Of a stretch of 64,000 nt of DNA, positions 34,668 through 43,918 are shown in pieces. The DNA lies in contig NZ_MDET01000059.1 of the NCBI RefSeq assembly GCF_002075885.1, positions 98,604 to 162,603 on the forward strand, given 5' to 3'. This stretch comes from Manganibacter manganicus. GTDB lineage: Bacteria; Pseudomonadota; Alphaproteobacteria; Rhizobiales; Rhizobiaceae. The position numbers and the translations under genes are program-made. A model generated the notes under the pieces. That model worked only from the letters and a program-made list of their open reading frames with translations. It was not told the DNA's origin and did not search any database. Within the stretch, counting starts at the first letter, position 1. Every line of letters begins with the position of its first letter.

Positions 34668-35390
34668 GTGCCAGAAGAGCAGAGCTATTGTCCCGGCAAG
34701 GCAGATGATGGAGGCCCGCATTCAACTAGCAATTTCATGGGTGTCAGTCTCTTGTTGGCGCCTGATGTTCTTCTCCCGCGAAGCGAGACCGAGATGCTCG
34801 GCCGCCGCGCAATTGATATCCTCAGCGATATGGCCGGGGCGCCGGTTGTTATCGATATGTGCTGTGGTTCGGGCAATCTGGCGGTTGGTATCGCACATCA
34901 CTGTCCAGCGGCCAGGATATGGGCCGCCGACCTTACCGACAGCACTGTCGCGCTCGCCCGAAGGAATGTCCTGCACAACTCGATGGCAGACAGGATTTCA
35001 GTCCGACAGGGCGATCTGTTTAGTGCCATCGCGCGCGACGATTTGCTCGGCAAGGTCGATATGGTGGTGTGCAATCCGCCCTATATTTCTTCGTCCCGCC
35101 TCGCGAACGAAAGCGCATATCTGCTGGACAACGAGCCGTCCGTGGCTTTTGACGGCGGCCCCTATGGAATTTCCATCTTGCAGCGGCTGGTCAGGGAAGC
35201 TGTCGACTATCTGAGGTCCGACGGCTGGCTCCTGTTTGAGTTCGGCGAGGGACAAGAGCGTTTGGTCGCGGCGCTGCTCGCACGGACAAAATCATATGAC
35301 CCGCCGTCGTTCGCAGGAGCAAGCGGCAAGTCACGGGTGGCGGTCACCCGACGCAATGGACGCGCAACGGCTCCAGGAGCAGGCGGTTGA
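34668..35390 (+). CDS. PrmC/HemK-like SAM-dependent methyltransferase (catalytic domain only)
   Basis: A 240-residue Rossmann methyltransferase: substrate-side strand LLLAPDVLLPRSETEMLG, SAM motif I VIDMCCGSGNLAVGIA, and the amide-methylating motif VVCNPPYISSSRL near residue 138. PrmC enzymes methylate Gln side-chain amides of release factors. The N-terminal helical substrate domain of true PrmC is missing, so the target is probably different, perhaps a small molecule. The start is GTG at 34668. The stop overlaps the TTG start of the acyltransferase gene, so the two are coupled, and they converge on the asnB operon. Confidence 0.85.
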   Translation: MPEEQSYCPGKADDGGPHSTSNFMGVSLLLAPDVLLPRSETEMLGRRAIDILSDMAGAPVVIDMCCGSGNLAVGIAHHCPAARIWAADLTDSTVALARRNVLHNSMADRISVRQGDLFSAIARDDLLGKVDMVVCNPPYISSSRLANESAYLLDNEPSVAFDGGPYGISILQRLVREAVDYLRSDGWLLFEFGEGQERLVAALLARTKSYDPPSFAGASGKSRVAVTRRNGRATAPGAGG

Positions 35391-36502
35391 GCCGCGTTCG
35401 CACACTCGAAGCTGACGACGTCCCTGCCGTGGCAGCGATGTTCCAGCGGTTGCTGCGCAAGAAAGCGCCGCCGCCGCCCACCTCGCTGACCGACTACATA
35501 CGCCGCTTGTACCTTGAAGCGCCGTTTTGCGGCGGCGGCGTCCACTCGCTCGTCCATGAGAATGGCGAAGGAAAAGTTTCCGGATTCATCGGCGTCCACG
35601 CCCTGCCGATGACCTTCAACGGACGCAAACTGCGCGCCGCGGTCTGCGGATCGCTGATGTCGGAGGATCGGGAAAGAGACCCCCTGGCTGGCGCGCGGCT
35701 GCTGAAGGCATTTCTGGACGGGCCCCAGGACCTGTCCTTCAGCGAGACCGCGAACGAGACATCCGCTCGGTTATGGACCCGCTCGCGCGGAACGGCTCTG
35801 ACGCAGTACAGCCTGGACTGGGTGCGCGTCATCCGGCCTGTGAGCTTCGCGCTTGGCGTTGCCTCGCGCAGGATCAGGATCGCCAAGGTATTCGACCCGC
35901 TGGCAAGCGTTGTCGACAATATCTGGCGCAGGCATTTGGGCCCAGGGCGACTTTCCTGGTCCGCTTTGCCAACAAGCGGAACCGGGCAAAAGGCCGCGAA
36001 CGTCCGAGAAATCGATAGCATCCAGTTCGCCGACCTGCTCGACCCGCTCACCAGCCAATACGCGCTCAGGCCGGATTGGAAGGAATGTCGGCTCGATTGG
36101 ATTCTCGCGGACGCAATGGACAAACCCGATCTTGGCGATCTCGTTTTCTGTGCCGTTTCTTCGCCGACGGGGGTCCGGATCGGCGCCTTCGCCTATTATG
36201 CAAAACCGGGTGGGATCGGTTCGGTTCTCCAGATCGTCGCGGCACCCGGTCAGGCCGGCCATGTGATCGACTGCCTCGTCGACGATGCCGCGGCACGCGG
36301 CCTGGGCGGCTTGAGGGGGCGCGTTCAGCCGGCTCTGCTGGAGGCGATGCTCGGGCGCCGCATCGCTTTCGTGCACGCGGCCTCGACAGTCGTCCATTCC
36401 CGCGATGCTGACCTTCTACTGGCTACGACGGACTCGCAGGCCTTCCTGAACGGCATCGCAGGCGAACAATGGTGCCGACTGATTCGAGGGCGGTTCACCT
36501 GA
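35387..36502 (+). CDS. GNAT-family acyltransferase-like protein
   Basis: A 371-residue protein. The N-terminal part (RVRTLEADDVPAVAAMFQRL, then GFIGVHALPMTFNGRKLRA) looks like a GNAT acyltransferase fold. The C-terminal half may be a second, degenerate GNAT domain. The best start is TTG overlapping the methyltransferase stop (TTGA). Its 3' end is 25 bases from the convergent nadE-like gene. Its place beside an acyl carrier protein and AMP-ligase suggests it transfers an acyl or aminoacyl group onto a small molecule or glycan; this is inference. Confidence 0.75.
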   Translation: MSRVRTLEADDVPAVAAMFQRLLRKKAPPPPTSLTDYIRRLYLEAPFCGGGVHSLVHENGEGKVSGFIGVHALPMTFNGRKLRAAVCGSLMSEDRERDPLAGARLLKAFLDGPQDLSFSETANETSARLWTRSRGTALTQYSLDWVRVIRPVSFALGVASRRIRIAKVFDPLASVVDNIWRRHLGPGRLSWSALPTSGTGQKAANVREIDSIQFADLLDPLTSQYALRPDWKECRLDWILADAMDKPDLGDLVFCAVSSPTGVRIGAFAYYAKPGGIGSVLQIVAAPGQAGHVIDCLVDDAAARGLGGLRGRVQPALLEAMLGRRIAFVHAASTVVHSRDADLLLATTDSQAFLNGIAGEQWCRLIRGRFT

Positions 36503-36527
36503 ACCCTTGACGACAGGCTCCCGGTAA

Positions 36528-37538
36528 TCAGACCTCGATTTCTTCGACCTTCGAAACGAGGCGTGGGCCGATGTGCAGATAGCGCGTCGCCCTGCGCTTG
36601 GCGGCGATGTCGGCCCAGACGCGCTCGACCTGAGCGACGGTAAGCCCCGCCGCCTGCCCGATCATATCGGCCGCGATACCATTGTTGAGGCCATAGAGGC
36701 AGAGATCCATGCGGTCGTAAGGGAGCGAGAAGTAGAACTCCTCCTGCGTCTGCGGCAGCGAGTAGGTGTCTGTCGTCGGCGGCCGGCGCCGGATCTCTTC
36801 GGGAATGCCAAGACGAGCGGCGAGCGCATAGACCTGCGTCTTGTAGAGATGGGCGATCGGCTTGACGTCGGCGGCGCCGTCGCCATTCTTGACAAAGAAA
36901 CCCTGATCGTATTCGAGCCGGTTTGGCGTGCCCACGACGGCGAAGTTGAGGCGGTCGGCGTGGTAATATTCGATCTGCTTGCGTGTGCGCTGCTTCATAT
37001 TGGTGGCCGCAACGATGCCGAGATAGGCTGCTGGAGGCATGCGCAGCTTTTCCTGGCGCCCCTGCGGGTCCTGGACAACGAGCGACGAGATATTGTAGCC
37101 GCCGCCTTCCAGCGTGTTTGCGATGACGACCTTGGACGCCCATCCTGGCCCATAGGCCGGCACCAGTTCACGAATGAACGCGTCGCGGCGTTCGTAGCAA
37201 CCCATGGCGCGCAAGGTCGGGCCGATGTCCTCCACCACCGCCTCGACGCCGAACGTGTCGGCGGCAAGGCGGCCAAGCCGTAGGCTTTCGGGATCGGAAT
37301 CGTCTTCCGGCATGAAAATGCAGAACACGTTCCCACGACCGGCGGCGCGCACCGCCAGGCCGAGCGCCACGCTCGAATCGATTCCGCCCGAGAGCCCAAG
37401 TACGAGGCCTCGCTTGCGCATGTCGCGCAGTTGCTCGCGCAATCTGGTCGCGATGCGTTCGATTTCCGCGTCGGTGTCCAGAGCCAGGAGCGGCGACAGA
37501 TCGCCGGCCCTCGTCTTTTGCGGCTGCCGTGAAGTCAT
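36528..37538 (-). CDS. NAD synthetase-like ATP-pyrophosphatase (NadE family, no glutaminase domain)
   Basis: A 336-residue protein with the PP-loop GLSGGIDSSVALGLA near residue 49 and the family block VVGTPNRLEYDQGFFVKNGD. NadE adenylates deamido-NAD and amidates it with ammonia. This copy has extra segments and sits at the end of an asnB-ACP-ligase operon rather than with NAD genes. It may amidate or adenylate a pathway intermediate instead. Its start overlaps the end of the AMP-ligase gene by four bases. Confidence 0.85.
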   Translation of the reverse strand: MTSRQPQKTRAGDLSPLLALDTDAEIERIATRLREQLRDMRKRGLVLGLSGGIDSSVALGLAVRAAGRGNVFCIFMPEDDSDPESLRLGRLAADTFGVEAVVEDIGPTLRAMGCYERRDAFIRELVPAYGPGWASKVVIANTLEGGGYNISSLVVQDPQGRQEKLRMPPAAYLGIVAATNMKQRTRKQIEYYHADRLNFAVVGTPNRLEYDQGFFVKNGDGAADVKPIAHLYKTQVYALAARLGIPEEIRRRPPTTDTYSLPQTQEEFYFSLPYDRMDLCLYGLNNGIAADMIGQAAGLTVAQVERVWADIAAKRRATRYLHIGPRLVSKVEEIEV

Positions 37539-39088
37539 CGTACCGCCTCCGCCAACGCAGCCGCCAGCCGGCGGCTGATCTTGCCTGTATCCGTCTTCGG
37601 CAGTTCCGTGCAGAATTCGACGGATTTTGGAATCATGAAATCCTCCAGATGGCGGGCGCAGTGCCGGATGACATCTTTCTCGCTCAGCGCCGGATCGGAC
37701 CGCACGACGAAAGCGGCGACGGCTTGTCCGAGCACAGGATCGGGCAGACCGACGACCACGGCTTCGGCAACACCTGCATGGGTATAGAGCACTGCCTCCA
37801 CCTCCTTCGGCGCCACCTTTTCGCCGCGTGTCTTGATGATGTCGTCCTTGCGGCCAACGAAATAGAGAAAGCCCTCCGCGTCGGCCCTGAACAGGTCGCC
37901 CGTGTAGAGCACCCTTTCCCCCGGGTTCAGGTTCGAGCCTGGGTGCGGTCGCAGGACACGCCGGGTCTCGGCGTCGTTGCGCCAGTACCCCTGCATCACA
38001 TGCGGCCCGCGAATGACCAGTTCGCCAACGACGCCGGGCAGCGCCCGGTTACCATCCCCGTCAATCACGAAGGCCTCGGTGTTCGGAATGGCGATGCCGA
38101 CCGAATCCGGACGCAGATCGAGTTGCTCCGGTGGCAGGTAGGTGCAGCGCTTGCATTCGGTGAGGCCATACATCGAATAGAGCCGGACGCCGGGAAACAG
38201 AGTACGCAGGCGTTCGATGTGGGCGACCGGCAATGCGGCGGCCGTATTGGTGACGTAGCGCAGGCCGCGCAGAAAGCCGGGCTCGAGATCGCGCATCTGC
38301 ATGATCATCGCCGCCATCGTCGGCACCAGCGGCAAGCCGGTAACGCCTTCCTCGCGAACACGCTCGAAAATCGCCAGCGGAAAGGCGAAGGACTTTTCCA
38401 ACACCAGCGTGGCGCCGAGCCGAACCGTCATCAGCAGTTGGTAGAGGCCGTAGTCGAAAGCCAGCGGCAGCACGTTGAGGATGACGTCGTCAGGCGTGTT
38501 TTCCAGATAGGTCGTGATCGAATCCGCCGCCGCGTCGCAGTTACGGTGCGTCATCATCACGCCCTTCGGCCGCCCGGTGGAGCCGGAGGTGTAGATCAGC
38601 ATGGCAAGGTCCAGATCGATGCCGCCGTGATCAACCTTGCGGACTTCGCCGGCGAGGCATTTAGAAAAGGAAGCGGTATTTGGTGGACGGTGGCCATCCG
38701 GCCCGTCCGTGGATGCGATGAAGACCCCGCACTTGTCGCCCAGCGCAGCCGCGACCACCGGCATCAGCCTTGCCTGCGCAAGGATGGCCGCCGGCTCGCA
38801 GTCCGCGACGATGAAGGCGAGTTTGTCGGCCTTGGTCGAGGCGTTGATCGGACTGAAGACGGCCCCGGCCTTGAGGACCGCGAAGATCGACACCACCGCC
38901 TCCCAGCAATTGTCCATGAAGACCAGGACGCGATCGTTGCGCTTCACCCCGTTGCAGGCGAGCGCGGCGGCAAGGCGGTCGGACAGGTCGTCCAACTCCG
39001 CGTAGCTGAAGCGCCGGTGATCGGCGACCAGCGCCGTCTTGCCCGCTCGGACATCGGCACTGTTGGTCAAGAACCGCTCGATGCGCAA
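37535..39088 (-). CDS. AMP-forming acyl/aminoacyl ligase (ANL superfamily)
   Basis: A 517-residue adenylating enzyme. The P-loop-like A3 motif is LIYTSGSTGRPKGVMMTH near residue 165, followed by LYSMYGLTECKRCTYLPPE (A5), LYTGDLFRADAEGFLYFVGR (A7/A8 region) and a C-terminal Lys in TDTGKISRRLA. It would activate a carboxylic or amino acid as its adenylate and load it onto the adjacent acyl carrier protein. It resembles stand-alone ligases of exosortase-linked and NRPS-like clusters. The order asnB-ACP-ligase-nadE is tight. Confidence 0.9.
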   Translation of the reverse strand: MRIERFLTNSADVRAGKTALVADHRRFSYAELDDLSDRLAAALACNGVKRNDRVLVFMDNCWEAVVSIFAVLKAGAVFSPINASTKADKLAFIVADCEPAAILAQARLMPVVAAALGDKCGVFIASTDGPDGHRPPNTASFSKCLAGEVRKVDHGGIDLDLAMLIYTSGSTGRPKGVMMTHRNCDAAADSITTYLENTPDDVILNVLPLAFDYGLYQLLMTVRLGATLVLEKSFAFPLAIFERVREEGVTGLPLVPTMAAMIMQMRDLEPGFLRGLRYVTNTAAALPVAHIERLRTLFPGVRLYSMYGLTECKRCTYLPPEQLDLRPDSVGIAIPNTEAFVIDGDGNRALPGVVGELVIRGPHVMQGYWRNDAETRRVLRPHPGSNLNPGERVLYTGDLFRADAEGFLYFVGRKDDIIKTRGEKVAPKEVEAVLYTHAGVAEAVVVGLPDPVLGQAVAAFVVRSDPALSEKDVIRHCARHLEDFMIPKSVEFCTELPKTDTGKISRRLAAALAEAVR

Positions 39089-39110
39089 TGCGTCCCCCCG
39101 CCGTTACCGC

Positions 39111-39374
39111 CTAGGCGGCGACGGCTTTTGCCTTTGACTGAATGAAGGCCGAGATGCGGGCGATCGAATCCAGGTTGGCGGGTACGATGTCGGCGTCGCC
39201 GACGGTGATGTCGAACCGCTCCTCGATGAAGACGACCAACTCCAGCACGGCTGTGGAGTCGATGATGCCGTTGTCGATCAGCGAGGCATCGTCCGCCGGC
39301 ACACTGGCTGTATCGCCGAACAGGAAAGTCTCGACGATGAAATTCCGTACCTCGACGCTGATGGTTTCCCTCAT
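39111..39374 (-). CDS. Stand-alone acyl carrier protein
   Basis: An 87-residue carrier protein with the phosphopantetheine site in DNGIIDSTAVLELV; the attachment Ser is residue 40. AAGGAAGGG lies just before the ATG at 39374. It sits between asnB and the AMP-ligase with gaps of 23 and 22 bases. The DNGIIDS form is typical of dedicated carriers charged by ANL ligases, not the fatty-acid AcpP (DSLD). Confidence 0.9.
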   Translation of the reverse strand: MRETISVEVRNFIVETFLFGDTASVPADDASLIDNGIIDSTAVLELVVFIEERFDITVGDADIVPANLDSIARISAFIQSKAKAVAA

Positions 39375-39397
39375 AACCCTTCCTTTCTCGTCATGTC

Positions 39398-41335
39398 TCA
39401 AGCCGCCTTCTCGATCTGCTGGTCCTGCCCGGCAAAAGCCCGGTGCCAAAGCTGGGTCGACAGGATGCCGACGAAGGCGGCGTTGTCGCGAAAACCTGTC
39501 GTCGCACGGGCCCGGCATTTTTGATGAAGCTTCGCCACCGCCTCCCCATTGAATAGGCCGCCGGCCGCGATGCTTTTCTCCCCCAGGCAGTCGTTCACAT
39601 AGTCCAGGTCGCCCGGCCCGGTGAAAGCCAAGCTGTCCGGGGCCTGGTATGGCTGCTTCGGCCGCTCCAGTATGGCGGGAGGGAGCAGGTCTTGGGCCGC
39701 TCTGCGCAGGATATGCTTCTCCGTCAGACCTTTCAGCTTCATTTCCGGGGGAAGCCGCGACGCGAACTCGACCACGCGATGATCGAGGAAGGGGAACCGA
39801 CCTTCGATGCCGTGTGCCATCGCCATACGATCGCCCTGGCTGGACAGGATGTAGCCCGGCAAGAGAAACCGAGCCTCCAGATACTGGGCCTGGTGCAGTG
39901 GATGCCATGTGCGAAAAGTCGCCGGAAGCCGGCTCGCGAGATCGTCGGCCGCATCGTAGCCTTTCAGCTGTTCGCGCAGTTCGCGGGAGTAGAAGAGCTT
40001 CGCCCCGGCCGTCGCCTTGAAGCGCGGCCGATGCGAAAATAGCGGATCGTCCGCGAAGCCGTCGCCGACACCGAAGAAAGCTGCCAGAAACTCGACAGAT
40101 TGCTGCCGCAGGTTGGGCAGGTAGGGATAGAGCTTGCGGAACAGGTGCGGCCGGATGCGGGACGCCGGCTGGCGCGCGCAGAAGCGGCGCACGCGCGCCT
40201 CCTTGAACAGGTCGTAGCCCGCGAATACCTCGTCGGCTCCTTCGCCGGTCAGCACCGCCTTGACGCCGGTCTCGCGGACGAGGCCGGACAGGTTATAGAG
40301 CGGGGCCGGGGCGGTGCGGATGATCGGCCGTTCGGTGAAGCGGATCACCTCGGGAAAGACGCACGCGATGTCGCCCTCGCGGCAGACGACGGTGCGATGG
40401 TCGCTGTGGAGGGCCGCTGCCATCTGGCGCTGGTAGGCGCTCTCGTCATGCTCGGGACTGTCGAAACTCACGGAGAACGTCTTGAGGCCCTCGGGCGCCA
40501 TGCCGGCGGCGAGCGCCGAAACCAAGGAGGAATCGAGGCCGCCCGAAAGATAGGATCCAACCGGTACGTCGGCGCGCATGCGCAGCCTGACGGCGTCAGA
40601 CAGCAAGGCCCGCAACTCCTCCGCGGCTTCGGCCTCCTGCTTGATATTTCCCGGGGCGTCACCAGGCGGATAGTCGAGCTGCCAGTAGTGTTTCAAGCCT
40701 GTCCTGCCGGGCTCGGCGATCATCACACTTGCCGGTTCCAGTTCATGAATACCGGCAAAGGCCGTTCGCGGCGCGATGGGCGCCCACAGCGTGAATATCT
40801 GGTCAAGCGCAATCGGATCCAGCGTGGCGGAAATGCCGGGCACCTTCAGCAGCGCCTTGATCTCCGAGGCGAAGTAAAGCGTACCGCCCTTGCTGGTGTA
40901 GAACAGCGGGCGGACTCCCATCCTGTCGCGGGCGAGCATCATGCGGTGGCGCCGTTCATCCCACAGGGCGAAGGCGAAGTCGCCGTTGAGGAGAGACAGA
41001 CACGCGTCGCCCATCTCGTCGTAGAGGTGTAGAATGACTTCGGTGTCGCTCGAGGTGCGAAAACGTCGTCCCCTGGCACGCAGATCGTCGCGCAACTCGA
41101 CATAGTTGAATATCTCGCCATTGAAGGCGATCGTCAGGTGCCCGGTTTCGTCGACCATTGGCTGCTGGCCGTCGCCGAGCCCGACGATGGAAAGCCGGGC
41201 GTGGGCCAGTCCCGCCTGCGTTGACACGAATCTGCCCTGCTCGTCCGGCCCGCGATGCACGATCTCGCCCACCATGCGCCGAAGCAGCGCATCCGCATCT
41301 CCTACCGATCCGAAATAGCCGGCAAACCCGCACAC
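39398..41335 (-). CDS. asnB: Asparagine synthetase B-like glutamine amidotransferase
   Basis: A 645-residue class II amidotransferase. The start is GTG at 41335, because it puts the catalytic Cys at position 2 (M-CGFAGYFG); longer readings would bury it. The glutaminase domain (RGPDEQGRFVS, FNGEIFNYVELRDDL) is followed by the synthetase PP-loop SYLSGGLDSSLVSALAAG near residue 250 and VLTGEGADEVFAGYDLF. In clusters with ACP and ligase such AsnB proteins amidate carboxylates of natural products, uronic acids or carrier-bound acids. It is the first gene of the asnB-ACP-ligase-nadE operon. Confidence 0.93.
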   Translation of the reverse strand: MCGFAGYFGSVGDADALLRRMVGEIVHRGPDEQGRFVSTQAGLAHARLSIVGLGDGQQPMVDETGHLTIAFNGEIFNYVELRDDLRARGRRFRTSSDTEVILHLYDEMGDACLSLLNGDFAFALWDERRHRMMLARDRMGVRPLFYTSKGGTLYFASEIKALLKVPGISATLDPIALDQIFTLWAPIAPRTAFAGIHELEPASVMIAEPGRTGLKHYWQLDYPPGDAPGNIKQEAEAAEELRALLSDAVRLRMRADVPVGSYLSGGLDSSLVSALAAGMAPEGLKTFSVSFDSPEHDESAYQRQMAAALHSDHRTVVCREGDIACVFPEVIRFTERPIIRTAPAPLYNLSGLVRETGVKAVLTGEGADEVFAGYDLFKEARVRRFCARQPASRIRPHLFRKLYPYLPNLRQQSVEFLAAFFGVGDGFADDPLFSHRPRFKATAGAKLFYSRELREQLKGYDAADDLASRLPATFRTWHPLHQAQYLEARFLLPGYILSSQGDRMAMAHGIEGRFPFLDHRVVEFASRLPPEMKLKGLTEKHILRRAAQDLLPPAILERPKQPYQAPDSLAFTGPGDLDYVNDCLGEKSIAAGGLFNGEAVAKLHQKCRARATTGFRDNAAFVGILSTQLWHRAFAGQDQQIEKAA

Positions 41336-42147
41336 TCGTGTAAACCCCGCCCTTTTATGAACGAGCGTAGCATAGGGCCTAGATAGGAACATTGTGTTAC
41401 CTGTCCGGGCTTTTCTTCCTATAGTAAATAAACTGTTCACAATGCTCACGACGATGCGATGCTGCCCGGGCGGCCACACTATCTCATGCCCAATCCTTCT
41501 GGGAGCACCGGCACGAAATCTTAGACTATTTCCCCTAACGGGCCGTCAGCGGGGGGCAGCATGCGTCAATCCAATCCATTGGCGAAGTCTGTACGAGCGA
41601 GGCCCGCAGAATGGATCAAGCGCTCGATCGGTTCCGGTCAGACCATCACATTTGTCACTGGAGCGGCATTCTCCATCCGGATTGCCAATACGGCGATTGC
41701 TTAACTCTCCTAGCTTGTCATAGCCCGCTGGATAGGAGTCTTCGAATAAGGTGCAAGCTTATGTCTGGACATGGATTCTCGTAATCGGCACCGTATCGGG
41801 TCTCCTGTTCGCCATAACGGCGCGGCGCTTCATTCCGACCTACCTGCAGAACAAGGATCTCGATCGGTTCTGCGGGTTCATTTCGCCAACCGCTAGCTAT
41901 CCTGTTATCTCGACGGTAAGGATCGTCACATATAGGAGGGCGTGAGCGATCCGCCTGCGAGCTGGACGCATCGCGGCAGCTGCCGGGCAGGAAGCCTGAT
42001 GCAGACGCGTCAACAAGGCCGAAAGACTATCATTATGACATTGACCGTCAGCCAATGCAGCAGGCAGGCGCCCCTAAGCCCCAGCGCTGATCCGGGACGT
42101 TCCCGGCTACCTTCAAAGGCTTCCATACATCCAGATGCGGAGGTTTG
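41336..42147. other. Intergenic region with one possible small membrane protein frame
   Basis: No gene with good support. A GTG/ATG frame at 41751-41945 (plus) encodes about 60 residues starting with a hydrophobic helix (YVWTWILVIGTVSGLLFAI). It could be a small membrane protein or a fragment. The asnB promoter must lie near 41340-41450. Confidence 0.4.
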
Positions 42148-42963
42148 ATGTTCTTCTTCATCTCGAAACTGACAGGGTTTTTCCTGATTCCCTCCAACCT
42201 TTTGGTGCTGCTTGGCCTGATTGGCATCCTGGTTTCTCTCACTAGTTGGTCGCAGTGGGGACGAAGATGCATGACAGCTTCGATCTTGCTGTTGGCCATC
42301 TGCGGCTGGAGCCCTCTTGGATCGGCCGCCTTGATCGCGCTCGAGGACCGCTTCCCCGAGCCTACCATAAATAGACCCGTTACTGGAATCATCCTTCTTG
42401 GCGGCGCTGTCGACACCCACATCAGCAGCGAGCGTGGCATCCTTACGATGAATGAGGCGGGAGAACGGATGACGGCGACCGTCGATCTGAGCCGTCGCTA
42501 TCCAGACGCGAGGATTTTCCTTTCGGGAGGAACAAATCACATCCTTGGTGGGAATGCCAAGATGTCGGAATCCCAGGTAGCGCATGAAATCCTCGTGTCG
42601 CTTGGCGTGCCTACCCAACGCATCGAGATGGAGGAGCGATCGCGAAACACCTGCGAGAACGGCATTGAAAGCAAAACCGCCCTTCAACCGAAGCCCGGCG
42701 AGCTTTGGTTGCTTGTGACGTCGGCCAGCCACATGCCCAGAGCGGTCGGGTGTTTCCGAGCCGCCAGATTCGACGTAACCCCGTATCCGGTCGACTATCG
42801 CACGCGCGGGACGGACGACCTCAAGCAGATTACCAAATCGGTTACAGGTGGCCTCGCAGCGATCGATCTCGCCGTTCATGAATGGCTCGGATTGTTGGCT
42901 TACTGGGCGGCCGGCTTGACGACCGACGTGATCCCGTCAGCGCTTTATTCCAACCCTCACTGA
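42148..42963 (+). CDS. YdcF/ElyC family protein (DUF218)
   Basis: A 271-residue protein with two N-terminal membrane helices (about 8-35 and 40-62) and a DUF218 domain: GIILLGGAVDTHISSERG, DARIFLSGGTNH, SRNTCENG and LVTSASHMPRAVGCFRAA. These match the ElyC/SanA/YdcF family, linked to envelope integrity and peptidoglycan/undecaprenyl-phosphate metabolism. GGAGG four bases before ATG at 42148 sets the start. It is a single gene. Confidence 0.9.
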   Translation: MFFFISKLTGFFLIPSNLLVLLGLIGILVSLTSWSQWGRRCMTASILLLAICGWSPLGSAALIALEDRFPEPTINRPVTGIILLGGAVDTHISSERGILTMNEAGERMTATVDLSRRYPDARIFLSGGTNHILGGNAKMSESQVAHEILVSLGVPTQRIEMEERSRNTCENGIESKTALQPKPGELWLLVTSASHMPRAVGCFRAARFDVTPYPVDYRTRGTDDLKQITKSVTGGLAAIDLAVHEWLGLLAYWAAGLTTDVIPSALYSNPH

Positions 42964-43130
42964 TCTGGACTCATGAGATTTCCAAAAACGGGGAGACTTG
43001 CGATGAGCTTAGCGGTTTCTTTGCGGCCGGATTTCGAGGAGACGCTGCGTCTTTTGGCGCGACGGACGCCAATCAAGCACGGCGTCTACTAGACTGGAAT
43101 CGATCATGACGGGGGTTCGCGCGCAGATTC

Positions 43131-43405
43131 AGCCCGACTTGGCAGTGACCATGTCTTCGCCGAGCAGAAGAACCTAATGGGGCTGGTCATCCGAACCATT
43201 GGCGTTGCACGCGCCACGACGAAGATCGGCATGGCAAACATCCTCTACAACATGAAGCGCTTGATCTATTGGACTGCATGGCAGCCGCCTCTACATGTGG
43301 CCTAAAAGGCCTGTGACTGCACCGCGGAAGCCAAGAAATCGCCGCCGGATGAAGTGTTCTGCGCCTCGTAATGGCCGGCAGGCCTCAGTCAGGACGTTAA
43401 TCGAT
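43131..43405 (+). mobile_element. Decayed IS5-family transposase 3' end, copy 1
   Basis: Encodes the C-terminal signature of IS5-type transposases (RATTKIGMANILYNMKRLIY) with no 5' portion. Similarity to copy 2 at 44295-44525 continues beyond the stop codon, so both keep part of the element's right end. The 42964-43130 stretch has no supported gene. Confidence 0.7.
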
Positions 43406-43459
43406 GCTTTCAGCTTACTTTTCGGCCGCATTCGTGCAACACGAGACTATTATTTCTGG

Positions 43460-43918
43460 TTACAAAACGTTCAAGGCAGTTGCAGGAAGTTGATCGCGGA
43501 AGGGCAACGACGACTGAGGAGACGATACGGCCTGGTAGTTGCGCCATCGGATAGAGACAGCGACCATTGTGACGAGCGCTCCGCCAACTGCCAAATACAG
43601 TCGCATGGGTTCCAGATAGATCAGCAACGAGTTTGCACCAAACACGAAGAGCAGTAGCTTGTTACAGACCGGGCAAGCGATGCCAATATAACTGGCTATC
43701 CCGCCAACGCTCGCTAGCTTCAGGCCACATGAGGGAACCGGGATGGCCACGTAGACGCCAAGCAAAAGCGCCTGTAGGGCGAGTAACACGACTTCGAAGC
43801 CGCCTGTCGGTGTCATCCGGATAAAAAGCGGATTGGCCCATAGGGCTGCCACCGTCCCAAACATTATGAACGAGCCAATCGCGACGAAAGCTCCTCTCGC
43901 ATACGCGCCAATCGCCAT
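43460..43918 (-). CDS. Small four-helix membrane protein with CPVCNK motif
   Basis: A 152-residue protein with four hydrophobic helices (about 8-28, 40-60, 65-100 and 105-125). A conserved-looking IACPVCNKLLLFVFGANSLL block at the third helix is followed by YLEPMRLYLAVGG. Membrane proteins with a CPVCNK dithiol are found in several phyla without a defined function; the CxxC could be redox-active or bind metal. AGGGAG lies eight bases before the ATG. It lies between two decayed IS5 ends and may have arrived with them. Confidence 0.65.
   Translation of the reverse strand: MAIGAYARGAFVAIGSFIMFGTVAALWANPLFIRMTPTGGFEVVLLALQALLLGVYVAIPVPSCGLKLASVGGIASYIGIACPVCNKLLLFVFGANSLLIYLEPMRLYLAVGGALVTMVAVSIRWRNYQAVSSPQSSLPFRDQLPATALNVL

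Noticed and set aside
34668..35390. Naming the methyltransferase prmC
   Set aside because: The N-terminal release-factor-binding domain is absent and prfA is not adjacent, so a housekeeping role is unlikely.
37529..39145. A 538-codon plus-strand frame opposite the AMP-ligase gene
   Set aside because: It is the antisense shadow of a well conserved ligase; its translation is His/Arg/Gln-rich with no domain.
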